Shown piece after piece: positions 7,144-13,875 of a DNA stretch of 23,303 nt. The notes beneath the pieces were generated by a model, which worked only from the letters and a program-made list of their open reading frames with translations, was not told the DNA's origin and searched no databases. Within the stretch, counting starts at the first letter, position 1. The number at the start of each line of letters is the position of its first letter. Source of the stretch: CAYQQU01 sp964419545. Its GTDB lineage: Bacteria > Bacteroidota > Bacteroidia > Chitinophagales > Saprospiraceae. The DNA lies in assembly GCA_964419545.1 (NCBI GenBank), contig CAYQQU010000079.1:1-23303 (forward strand). The letters run 5' to 3'. Both the position numbers and the translations under genes were made by a program.

Positions 7144-8231
7144 AACTCATAAACAGATTCATTTACTTTGGCTATTATTTGTCAAAAATCGATCTTCGTT
7201 TCTTTTTCAAGCAGCTGAACGAAGCCCAGAGAAAATCAGGAAGGAAAAGGCTCTTTATATTGTTCGATTTAGTTAATGCCTCATTTAAATACAATATCTC
7301 TATAATCGAATATTTTCTATTTTACTTTCACCTTCATTCCGATTCAAAATACCGAGCGTCTTATGCCGGAACAGGATTTATGTACGAGACTATCCTGAAA
7401 ATGAATCCTAAGGATACTCGCTTTATATTATCTGATAAGCTAACTTTTCTGAAGCGTTACAAGGAATTTGTATTCCATAATCATATATCAATTCAAGATG
7501 CAGCAGATAATCACGAGTTGACACAATTATTTCTTAAAAACAACAATAAAATCGTCCTAAAAAGCGCCGACGGGCAGTGCGGCCGGGGCATCGAAGTCCG
7601 CCCGAGCAGCGACTTTACCCCCGAGTCCCTACTACAGCGCCTCCGGGAAACCGGTAATGACTTCGTGGAAGCCTTCGTCACTCAGCATACCGATTTGATG
7701 CAGCTATCCCCATCGGGCCTAAACACCATACGCATTATCACCCAATTGGATAAAAACGATCAGGTCCATATCATCGGCACCCGCCTGCGCATCACCATCA
7801 ACTCTGCCGTCGACAACCTCGCCGCCGGTAATATGGCCGCCCCCATCGACCTGGAAACGGGCAAAGTCAACGGCCCCGGCGTCTACAGCGACATCACCAA
7901 AGCTGATGAATACCAACATCCGGTTACTGGTGTAGATATCGTCGGCTTCCAAATCCCCTACTGGCAAGAAACGCTCGATATGTGCAAAGCCGCCGCCCTG
8001 CTCGACACCCGCAACCGCTCCATCGGCTGGGATGTGGCCATCACCGATGAGGGCCCGGAGCTGATCGAGGGGAACCATGATTGGTGTAAGTTGCTGTGGC
8101 AGTTACCGGTGAAAAAGGGGTTGAAGCCTGTGCTGGATGAGTTCCGTAAAGAGCTTGAAGGCGATCCGCGGATAAAAATACATCCGCAGATGTACGCAGA
8201 TAAAAATGCATCCGCAGATGCACGCAGATGA
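7140..8231 (+). CDS. Sugar-transfer-associated ATP-grasp protein with repeat-derived C-terminus
   Basis: This 363-residue protein matches the ATP-grasp group found in sugar-transfer clusters. FVFHNHISIQ and KIVLKSADGQCGRGIEV (about 137-153) form the ATP-binding lobe, LMQLSPSGLNTIRIITQL lies in the middle and GWDVAITDEGPELIEGNHD (about 297-313) is the metal/phosphate site. The family is thought to ligate a small acid or amino acid in glycan synthesis; the substrate is unknown. Two oddities stand out. Composition changes abruptly near 7560 (codon 141) from AT-rich to GC-rich inside the fold. The last ~22 codons (8163-8231) are the downstream CGCAGAT repeat itself, with the stop formed by CGCAGATGA. 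The native stop has probably been lost, or the repeat has replaced it. Confidence 0.85.
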   Translation: MKLINRFIYFGYYLSKIDLRFFFKQLNEAQRKSGRKRLFILFDLVNASFKYNISIIEYFLFYFHLHSDSKYRASYAGTGFMYETILKMNPKDTRFILSDKLTFLKRYKEFVFHNHISIQDAADNHELTQLFLKNNNKIVLKSADGQCGRGIEVRPSSDFTPESLLQRLRETGNDFVEAFVTQHTDLMQLSPSGLNTIRIITQLDKNDQVHIIGTRLRITINSAVDNLAAGNMAAPIDLETGKVNGPGVYSDITKADEYQHPVTGVDIVGFQIPYWQETLDMCKAAALLDTRNRSIGWDVAITDEGPELIEGNHDWCKLLWQLPVKKGLKPVLDEFRKELEGDPRIKIHPQMYADKNASADARR

Positions 8232-8575
8232 ACGCAGATAAAAATGCATCCGCAGATGCACGCAGATGAACGCAGATAAAAATACATCCGCAGATGAACA
8301 CAGATAAAATACATCCGCAGATATACTTAGATCAACACAGATGAGATGTGCATACAATACATCTGCGAAAATCTGCGCCATCTGCGGACAGAAAAACACT
8401 ACATCTGCGCCCATCTGCGCCATCTGCGGACAGAAAAACACTACATCTGCGCCCATCTGCGCCATCTNNNNNNNNNNNNNNNNNNNNNNNNNNNNNNNNN
8501 NNNNNNNNNNNNNNNNNNNNNNNNNNNNNNNNNNNNNNNNNNNNNNNNNNNNNNNNNNNNNNNNNNNGCGGACAG
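8164..8575. repeat. Dyad repeat family 2 (CGCAGAT/ATCTGCG), block 1
   Basis: From 8164 to about 8340 the block holds copies of ATCCGCAGATG-ACGCAGAT-(A/T)AAAAT units, including two nearly identical 38-bp units. From about 8350 the orientation flips to ACATCTGCGCCCATCTGCGCC-ATCTGCGGACAGAAAAACACT units. The two halves are inverted relative to each other, so the block can fold into a long hairpin. A 100-N gap (8468-8567) falls in the right half. The left end overlaps the 3' end of the ATP-grasp CDS, and the right end stops 10 bp before the GxxExxY start. Confidence 0.9.
8468..8567. other. Assembly gap (100 N)
   Basis: Exactly 100 N inside repeat block 1, the usual placeholder for a gap of unknown length. 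The sequence is repeat on both sides (CCATCT before, GCGGACAG after), so the real length and copy number are unknown. Confidence 0.97.
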
Positions 8576-8585
8576 AAATAGAAAC

Positions 8586-8969
8586 ATGCAACAACAATAC
8601 CCCCTAAAACAAGAAACCCACAAAATCATAGGCTGCGCCATGGAAGTCCATAACGAACTTGGACCAGGATTTCTCGAAGCCGTCTATCACGAAGCCTTAG
8701 AACTGGAATTCAAAATGCAGCAAGTTCCCTACGAAAGAGAAGCCCGTTTGCACCTGCAATACAAAGGACAGCCACTCAAAAAAATCTATAAGCCTGACTT
8801 TTATTGCTATAATCGCATCATAGTTGAGATCAAAGCTTCTTCAGGCCTCACTTCCGATGATCTGGCACAGGGCTTAAATTACTTGAAAGCTGCAAAAACA
8901 CAGCTGGGCTTATTGATCAACTTTGGCACTCAGCGTCTAGAGTTCAAGAGAATTATCTTCTCTGGTTGA
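8586..8969 (+). CDS. GxxExxY protein (PD-(D/E)XK nuclease-like), copy 2
   Basis: This 127-residue protein starts at the ATG at 8586, 10 bp after the last repeat word. A longer in-frame reading from 8346 would cross the repeat and the gap and is not credible. The signature is G28-FL-E31-AV-Y34 after AMEVHNELGP. The nuclease-like core has P70-D71 (YKPDFY) and E81-I-K83 (IIVEIKASS), then LAQGLNYLKAAKTQLGLLINFG. It belongs to the same family as the protein at 1045-1437, but the two are clearly diverged, so this is not a recent local duplication. Repeat blocks flank it on both sides. The function is unknown; the intact catalytic residues suggest an active metal-dependent nuclease or a nucleic-acid-binding protein. 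Confidence 0.92.
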   Translation: MQQQYPLKQETHKIIGCAMEVHNELGPGFLEAVYHEALELEFKMQQVPYEREARLHLQYKGQPLKKIYKPDFYCYNRIIVEIKASSGLTSDDLAQGLNYLKAAKTQLGLLINFGTQRLEFKRIIFSG

Positions 8970-8983
8970 CCTGGCAAACAAAT

Positions 8984-9566
8984 ACATCCGCGTCAATCTG
9001 CGCCATCTGCGGACAAAAAACATCCACAGATAAAATACATCCACAGATGCACACAGATACACACAGATAAAATGCATACACTACATCCGCGTCAATCTGC
9101 GCCATCTGCGGACAATAAAACACCGCATCTGCGCTAATCTGCGCCATCTGCGGACAAAATACATCCACAGATACACACAGATAAAATGCATACACTACAT
9201 CTGCGTCAATCTGCGCCATCTGCGGACAATAAACATCCACAGATACACGCAGATATCCACAGATAAAATACATCCACAGATACACACAGATAAAATGCAT
9301 ACACTACATCCGCGTCAATCTGCGCCATCTGCGGACAAACATACACTACATCCGCGTCAATCTGCGCCATCTGCGGACAAACATACACTACATCNNNNNN
9401 NNNNNNNNNNNNNNNNNNNNNNNNNNNNNNNNNNNNNNNNNNNNNNNNNNNNNNNNNNNNNNNNNNNNNNNNNNNNNNNNNNNNNNNNNNNNNNCGCGCC
9501 AATCTGCGCCATTTGCGGACAAACATTCACTAAATCTGCGCCCATCTGCCCCACCTGCGGACAAAA
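8984..9566. repeat. Dyad repeat family 2, block 2
   Basis: Right-facing units CATCCGCGTCAATCTGCGCC-ATCTGCGGACAA alternate with left-facing units ATCCACAGATACACACAGAT-AAAATGCATACACTA. At least five right-facing copies are seen before a 100-N gap (9395-9494), and two more degenerate ones (CATTTGCGGAC, CACCTGCGGAC) after it. The internal words (CGCGTCAA, CATACACTAC) are characteristic of this block and absent from blocks 1 and 3. It occupies the whole interval between the GxxExxY gene and the toxin-antitoxin pair; 9567-9658 shows nothing recognisable. Confidence 0.9.
9395..9494. other. Assembly gap (100 N)
   Basis: Exactly 100 N inside repeat block 2, with repeat sequence on both sides. The true length is unknown, and further units or even a gene could be hidden. 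Confidence 0.97.
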
Positions 9567-9658
9567 AACCAACGAAGCAGCGAAGCGCGCAGTCGGTTAA
9601 CCTTGGAACCCTTCACCCAAATCCACTGTTTAATTATTTAGACTGACAACAAACGATT

Positions 9659-9880
9659 ATGCAAAAGATACAACAACCCCTTACTAATGTACAACTAGAA
9701 CTTCTAAAAGCCTTTGCCCACGACCTGAGCGATAAGGAGTTGCTGAAGTTGCGGGAACTACTGGCCACTTTTTTTGCCCAAAAGGTCGTTGACGCTGCCA
9801 ACCGGGCCTGGGACGAAAAGGGATGGGACAATAAAGAGGTAGACCGGCTACTAAATACCAAACTTAGGAAGCGCAATTAA
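9659..9880 (+). CDS. Small protein, putative antitoxin partner of the PIN toxin
   Basis: This 73-residue charged, helix-prone protein (MQKIQQPLTNVQLELLKAF, then KELLKLRELLATFFAQKVVD) has no motif I can name. The antitoxin call comes from its size and position: its stop is 2 bp before the start of a PIN-domain toxin gene, the usual order of VapB/VapC-like pairs. Similar small proteins with a DAANRAWDEKGW-like tail precede PIN genes in Bacteroidota, as far as I know. It lies between repeat blocks 2 and 3. If it is an antitoxin it should bind and inhibit the toxin and repress the pair, but no operator could be identified. Confidence 0.72.
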   Translation: MQKIQQPLTNVQLELLKAFAHDLSDKELLKLRELLATFFAQKVVDAANRAWDEKGWDNKEVDRLLNTKLRKRN

Positions 9881-9882
9881 AT

Positions 9883-10302
9883 ATGCTCCGAATAGTATTA
9901 GATACAAACGTCCTATTAGTGTCTATTTCAGATCGCTCCAGACTTCACTGGGTGTTCAAGCAACTCGTAGAAAAAAACTATATGCTGTGTGTGACCACTG
10001 ACATCTTGGCTGAATACGCCGAAATCATTGAAGAACATATGGGCACTGAAGCAAGTGACGCAGCCATGGGCGTCTTAGAAAACCTCCCCAACATCATTCT
10101 GACGAACAACTACTTCCGCTTTCAACTACTGAAAGACGTGGACGACAATAAATTCGTAGACTGTGCCATCGCCAGCAATGCTGATTTTATCGTCAGCCAC
10201 GACAAAGACTTTAATGTTCTGGCAAAGATTGACTTCCCAAAGGTAAAAGTAATCGATACCAATTCCTTCTATGAAATACTATCAGGTCAACCCATGGAAT
10301 GA
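9883..10302 (+). CDS. PIN-domain toxin (putative toxin-antitoxin system toxin, COG1569-like)
   Basis: This 139-residue PIN protein has the conserved acidic residues of a metal-dependent RNase: D7 in VLDTNVLL, E44 in ILAEYAEI, D88 and D93 in DVDDNKFVDCAIASNADFIV, and D107 in SHDKDF. The length is typical. PIN toxins of this kind cleave RNA and slow growth when the antitoxin is lost. It pairs with the small gene just upstream, 2 bp apart. The pair is bounded on both sides by repeat family 2, like the GxxExxY gene before it, which suggests they form one accessory island with cassettes between repeats. The glycan operon continues on the far side. Confidence 0.92.
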   Translation: MLRIVLDTNVLLVSISDRSRLHWVFKQLVEKNYMLCVTTDILAEYAEIIEEHMGTEASDAAMGVLENLPNIILTNNYFRFQLLKDVDDNKFVDCAIASNADFIVSHDKDFNVLAKIDFPKVKVIDTNSFYEILSGQPME

Positions 10303-10336
10303 GGAAGGAATCTGTCTGTCGTCATCTCTACTTGAG

Positions 10337-10703
10337 GCGGATAGATAAAATGCACTCAACATCTGCGAAAATCTGCGCCATCTGCGGACCCAAAACCATC
10401 CGCAGATACACGCAGATATCCACAGATAAAATACATCCACAGATACACGCAGATGAACACAGATAAAACGCACTCAACATCTGCGAAAATCTGCGCCATC
10501 TGCGGACCCAAAACCATCCGCAGANNNNNNNNNNNNNNNNNNNNNNNNNNNNNNNNNNNNNNNNNNNNNNNNNNNNNNNNNNNNNNNNNNNNNNNNNNNN
10601 NNNNNNNNNNNNNNNNNNNNNNNNTACACGCAGATATCCACAGATAAAATGCACACGACATATCTGCGAAAATCTGCGCCATCTGCGGACCAAAACCATC
10701 CCC
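10337..10703. repeat. Dyad repeat family 2, block 3
   Basis: Units of CATCTGCGAAAATCTGCGCC-ATCTGCGGACCCAAAACC alternate with inverted CATCCGCAGATACACGCAGAT-ATCCACAGATAAAA units; three right-facing copies are visible. The GCGAAAATC and GGACCCAAAACC words are almost identical among copies within the block and differ from blocks 1 and 2. A 100-N gap occupies 10525-10624. The block ends about 16 bp before the ATG of the ATP-grasp gene. Confidence 0.9.
10525..10624. other. Assembly gap (100 N)
   Basis: Exactly 100 N within repeat block 3. The sequence enters the gap at CCGCAGA and leaves it at TACACGCAGAT, which would join as one continuous unit, so the gap may represent only collapsed repeat copies. 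Confidence 0.97.
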
Positions 10704-10719
10704 AAACAAAAGATAAACA

Positions 10720-11790
10720 ATGAAAATACTAATAAACGGTATCGGCGGCCCCACCCCCCGCAGCATCACCCGCGCCCTACGCTGGTACAGCCGCTACCGG
10801 CAATACGAGTTCATCGGCACCGACATCAACCCCCACGCCCGGGACCTGTACGACCCTACCCTCTACAACAAAACCTACCTCGTCCCCCCCGCCGGGCATG
10901 CCGACTACTGGCCTGAAATGGAGCGGATCATTGAAACGCATAATATTGAGATGGCGTTAGTACAGCCCGAGCTCGAAGTGCTTGCCTGGGCCAAGCGTGC
11001 TGAAGAGAGCGGACTACCCTGCAAAGCGCTACTGCCCAGCTACACTTTAGCACAGCAGCTGACAGATAAGGGTATTATGACGGATATCCTTAAAGATACA
11101 GACTGGGTGCCCCCCTCGGTGATCATTGAGCCGGATAGCGATAATTTTCAGGAAGCAGTGGAGGCATTAGGCTATCCCTTTTGGATAAGAGCTACTTCCG
11201 GATCCAGCGGCTTAGGGTCATTAAAGGTGGAAAATGAAGCAGCCCTTCGTAATTGGATCCACATTAATCCTAAAGTGAAGCAATTCATTGGCAGTCAGTA
11301 CCTGCCGGGACGTAACCTGGCTTGCAAACTGCTCTATTTTGAAGGAAAATTACTACGGGCTGCCTGTGCAGAGCGGGTCACCTATATTATGTCAAAGGTA
11401 GCGCCCTCGGGCATTACTGGTAATACTTCCTTTGGTCGTTTACTAAATGAGCCTGATCTTGTAGATACGGCTAGTCAGGTTATGGATCGGCTATTTGATA
11501 ACGCTGGCGCACCTAAGCATGGCTTTTTTACAGTAGATTTCAAAGAGGATGGAGACGGCAAGCCGTATGTCACGGAAGTAAATGTGCGGCACGTGGCTTT
11601 TTCGGTTTGCTTTGCTGCCGGTGGGGCTGTTTTTGCGGAAGATACAATCAGGTTGCTGGATAACGATCATAGTATTAAGAGAGCATACCAGATGTACAAC
11701 TTTGAAGAGGATCTCATTTTTTTAAGGGATGTCGATGCCAAGCCTTTATTATTGAGAGAAACACAACTCCTAAATAAGGCCTATAATTGA
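10720..11790 (+). CDS. ATP-grasp domain protein (carbamoyl-phosphate-synthase-like ligase)
   Basis: This 356-residue protein has an N-terminal pre-ATP-grasp Rossmann-like segment (MKILINGIGGPTPRSITRAL), an ATP-binding lobe with GYPFWIRATSGSSGLGSLKV (about 151-170) and a C-terminal metal-binding segment YVTEVNVRHVAFS (about 287-299). It resembles CarB/PylC-like ligases found in surface-glycan clusters. These couple a carboxylate to an amine through an acyl phosphate; the substrate is unknown. The first ~200 bases are much more GC-rich than the rest, hinting at a recombination boundary. It starts just after repeat block 3, and its TGA overlaps the TTG start of the next gene. Together with the ATP-grasp gene at 7140 it suggests a glycan carrying ligated groups. 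Confidence 0.85.
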   Translation: MKILINGIGGPTPRSITRALRWYSRYRQYEFIGTDINPHARDLYDPTLYNKTYLVPPAGHADYWPEMERIIETHNIEMALVQPELEVLAWAKRAEESGLPCKALLPSYTLAQQLTDKGIMTDILKDTDWVPPSVIIEPDSDNFQEAVEALGYPFWIRATSGSSGLGSLKVENEAALRNWIHINPKVKQFIGSQYLPGRNLACKLLYFEGKLLRAACAERVTYIMSKVAPSGITGNTSFGRLLNEPDLVDTASQVMDRLFDNAGAPKHGFFTVDFKEDGDGKPYVTEVNVRHVAFSVCFAAGGAVFAEDTIRLLDNDHSIKRAYQMYNFEEDLIFLRDVDAKPLLLRETQLLNKAYN

Positions 11791-12938
11791 TCGCTTTAAG
11801 ACGCTTTTTAAGCCTTGCCCAAACCGCTAGAGTTAGCCAGAGGACTGACAAAAAAATCGTCATTTTTGAATCAGATGATTGGGGGAGTATCCGTACTCCA
11901 CCAGGCATTATTGATAAATTCACCTCCTTCGGTCTTGATTTGAACCGAGACCCCTACCACCGGTATGATATACTTGAAAGCCCTGACGATATTACTCATA
12001 CTTTGGAAGTCCTCCACTCATTAGAAACGGAAGTCAGAAAAAAGGTACGGCTTACCCTCAATTACGTTATGTGTAATCCTGACTTTGAGAAAATCAGTGC
12101 TGCTCACTATAAAACCTACTACCCAGAAAACTTTAGTACAACGTACGAGAAATACTGGGGAAGCACTATAGCCCTGAATCAGGTTGTGGAGGGCATAAAG
12201 CAAGAGTATTTCAAACCTCAATTCCACGGAAGAGAGCATGTTCATGTCCCCATCTGGCTCGAAAACCTCAGAGCTGGCGATAAGGTTATTCGAAAAGCTT
12301 TTGATTTGGGCTTTTGGGGAATAAGCCATTCGCTTTATAATAAACCCGAGCGAAAGCTACAGGCTACATTTGATGCCCGGCATCAAGGCGATCTGGAATT
12401 CATGAAAGACGCTCTGGTTGACGGTCTCAAAAAATTCAAATCCGTTTTTGGCTTTTGGTCAAAGTCTCTAATTCCCAATAACTACATATGGCCAAGAGCC
12501 TTGAATCTCCTCTCCTCTGATAACGGAATAAAGTACATGCAAGGCATGAAAATGCTTCCACACAATTGGTCCGAAGGAAAAGAGAAGAGAAAATATACTA
12601 TCAGAGCATCGGGTAAACCCAATAATGATAACCTAATTGAATTAGTTCGAAATACTGCATTTGAACCTGCCTTCTACGACGATAAGCAAAGGGAACTGAG
12701 GAGATGCCTCGACGAAATACAAATTGCTTTTCTGTTCAAGCAGCCAGCGGTAATATCCACTCACAGAATCAATTTTGTCGGAGGACTATCTGAAAAAAAT
12801 AGGATTGAAAACCTGGCTTTATTCAAGAAATTGGTCAAGTCTATCGTCAAAAAGTGGCCGAACGTGGAATTCTGGGACAGTACACAGCTCGGTGATTATT
12901 TTGACGGCAAGATTGGCGCAGAAACAGGGGAACATTGA
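11787..12938 (+). CDS. Polysaccharide deacetylase-like protein, paralogue 2
   Basis: This 383-residue protein uses a TTG start that overlaps the previous stop as TTGA; no ATG lies before the conserved core. Motifs match paralogue 1 in order: IVIFESDDWGSIR (D30-D31), QFHGREH (H147, H151) and AVISTHRINFVGG (H326). FEPA at 292-295 parallels FEPT of paralogue 1. The NodB/CE4-like assignment rests on these residues and on general knowledge of the family. The gene is AT-richer than paralogue 1 and diverged from it, so the two probably act on different sugars or arrived independently. The TGA overlaps the TTG start of the YdcF-like gene. Confidence 0.68.
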   Translation: MIALRRFLSLAQTARVSQRTDKKIVIFESDDWGSIRTPPGIIDKFTSFGLDLNRDPYHRYDILESPDDITHTLEVLHSLETEVRKKVRLTLNYVMCNPDFEKISAAHYKTYYPENFSTTYEKYWGSTIALNQVVEGIKQEYFKPQFHGREHVHVPIWLENLRAGDKVIRKAFDLGFWGISHSLYNKPERKLQATFDARHQGDLEFMKDALVDGLKKFKSVFGFWSKSLIPNNYIWPRALNLLSSDNGIKYMQGMKMLPHNWSEGKEKRKYTIRASGKPNNDNLIELVRNTAFEPAFYDDKQRELRRCLDEIQIAFLFKQPAVISTHRINFVGGLSEKNRIENLALFKKLVKSIVKKWPNVEFWDSTQLGDYFDGKIGAETGEH

Positions 12939-13699
12939 GGGAAATAGCCCACCTCCTCCTTCACCCCCTCTTGCAATTCTGGCTAGCCCTCCTTACAGGA
13001 CTTTTTTTCTACTACCGAGGCACAAAAACCTTAAGTCATTGGATCCTTGGCTACGCACTCGGGTGGTTGTTTCTCATCTCCGTCACCCCACTGCCCGTCT
13101 ACCTAGCCCACCAGCGCGAAAGCCGCCACCCAGTTCTGTGGCGGATCCCCGACAGCCTTGCAAGGCCACACATCCTGATCCTCGGTGGCGGACACAGCAT
13201 CGCCCCCACCCTTCCGCCCAATGACCAACTGTCGCACAAAGCTCTGGCTCGACTGGCAGAAGGCATTCGGCTCCAGCAACAGCGTCCGGACGCGAAACTT
13301 ATCGGCTCCGGCAATTCCATGAGCCAGCGCACCCCACAGGCCACCGTGCTCATGAACACCGCCGTCGCCCTCGGCATCGCCCCCGCCGATACCCTGCAAA
13401 GCACCCAGCCCTACAACACCCAAACCGAAGCCGCCGCCTACGCCCGGCGCTTTGGCACCACCACCCCGCTTGTGCTTGTCACTAGCGCTCTGCATATGCC
13501 ACGGGCGCTTTTTTGGTTCCGGCAGCAAGGCATCGACGCCATCCCGGCCCCCACCGACCACTACGTCAAGCCCGACCCCGAGAAATCACCATACAACTGG
13601 AAGCCTTCGCCAGCGAAAATCGCGATTACAGCTGCGTTGCTGCATGAGTGGGCAGGTATGCTTTATGCCCAGCTGAGGATTAAGTTCCAAAGCGATTAA
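12935..13699 (+). CDS. YdcF/ElyC-like (DUF218) membrane protein
   Basis: This 254-residue protein starts at TTG 12935, overlapping the upstream stop as TTGA. Two hydrophobic N-terminal segments (about 5-26 and 33-55) precede a DUF218 domain beginning HILILGGGHSIAP, with AKLIGSGNS, the T/S-E pair region TQTEAAAYA and VLVTSALHMPRALFWFRQQG. ElyC/SanA/YdcF proteins sit in the inner membrane and are linked to envelope polymer synthesis or lipid-carrier recycling, though the reaction is not firmly known. It follows the glycan-modifying genes with no gap and fits a role in envelope glycan metabolism. It is GC-rich, in contrast to the deacetylase-like gene before it. Confidence 0.88.
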   Translation: MREIAHLLLHPLLQFWLALLTGLFFYYRGTKTLSHWILGYALGWLFLISVTPLPVYLAHQRESRHPVLWRIPDSLARPHILILGGGHSIAPTLPPNDQLSHKALARLAEGIRLQQQRPDAKLIGSGNSMSQRTPQATVLMNTAVALGIAPADTLQSTQPYNTQTEAAAYARRFGTTTPLVLVTSALHMPRALFWFRQQGIDAIPAPTDHYVKPDPEKSPYNWKPSPAKIAITAALLHEWAGMLYAQLRIKFQSD

Positions 13700-13705
13700 A
13701 ACGAT

Positions 13706-13823
13706 TTATTCATGGGTTCTTCGTCATGACGGTTGCCTGGTTTGCGTTCGCGCAAGCGTATCTCCCGATACGGTGAGTAAGCGGGGCAGAATGGCGGCCG
13801 GCAATAAATGAATCCATGAATAA
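13706..13823. repeat. 14-bp inverted repeat pair in the spacer before the Wzi-like gene
   Basis: TTATTCATGGGTTC at 13706-13719 and GAATCCATGAATAA at 13810-13823 are inverted copies with one mismatch, about 90 bp apart. They lie in the 176-bp spacer between the YdcF-like and Wzi-like genes. They could be the ends of a decayed small element or part of a regulatory region; no TSD is evident. Confidence 0.35.
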
Positions 13824-13875
13824 TCCGGGTTAAGACTTTTAATTACAGTCGCCGCCACTCAATTCCAAACGTAAG

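Noticed and set aside
8341..8607. Cys-containing frames with repeated APICAICGQK words, resembling a zinc-ribbon repeat protein
   Set aside because: They are translations of the ATCTGCGCCATCTGCGGACA repeat, cross a 100-N gap and appear in all frames on both strands. No independent coding signal.
9295..9600. Similar Cys-rich frames in repeat blocks 2 and 3
   Set aside because: Same cause: the repeat period lets several frames stay open. They change with the block's repeat word and have no start context.
8164..10703. CRISPR array
   Set aside because: Units are not separated by unique spacers of constant length, both orientations are mixed within blocks, and no cas gene is present.
8164..10703. 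Integron-type attC cassette array
   Set aside because: The repeats lack recognisable attC core sites and no tyrosine-recombinase integrase is visible; only the general idea of cassettes between foldable repeats is retained.
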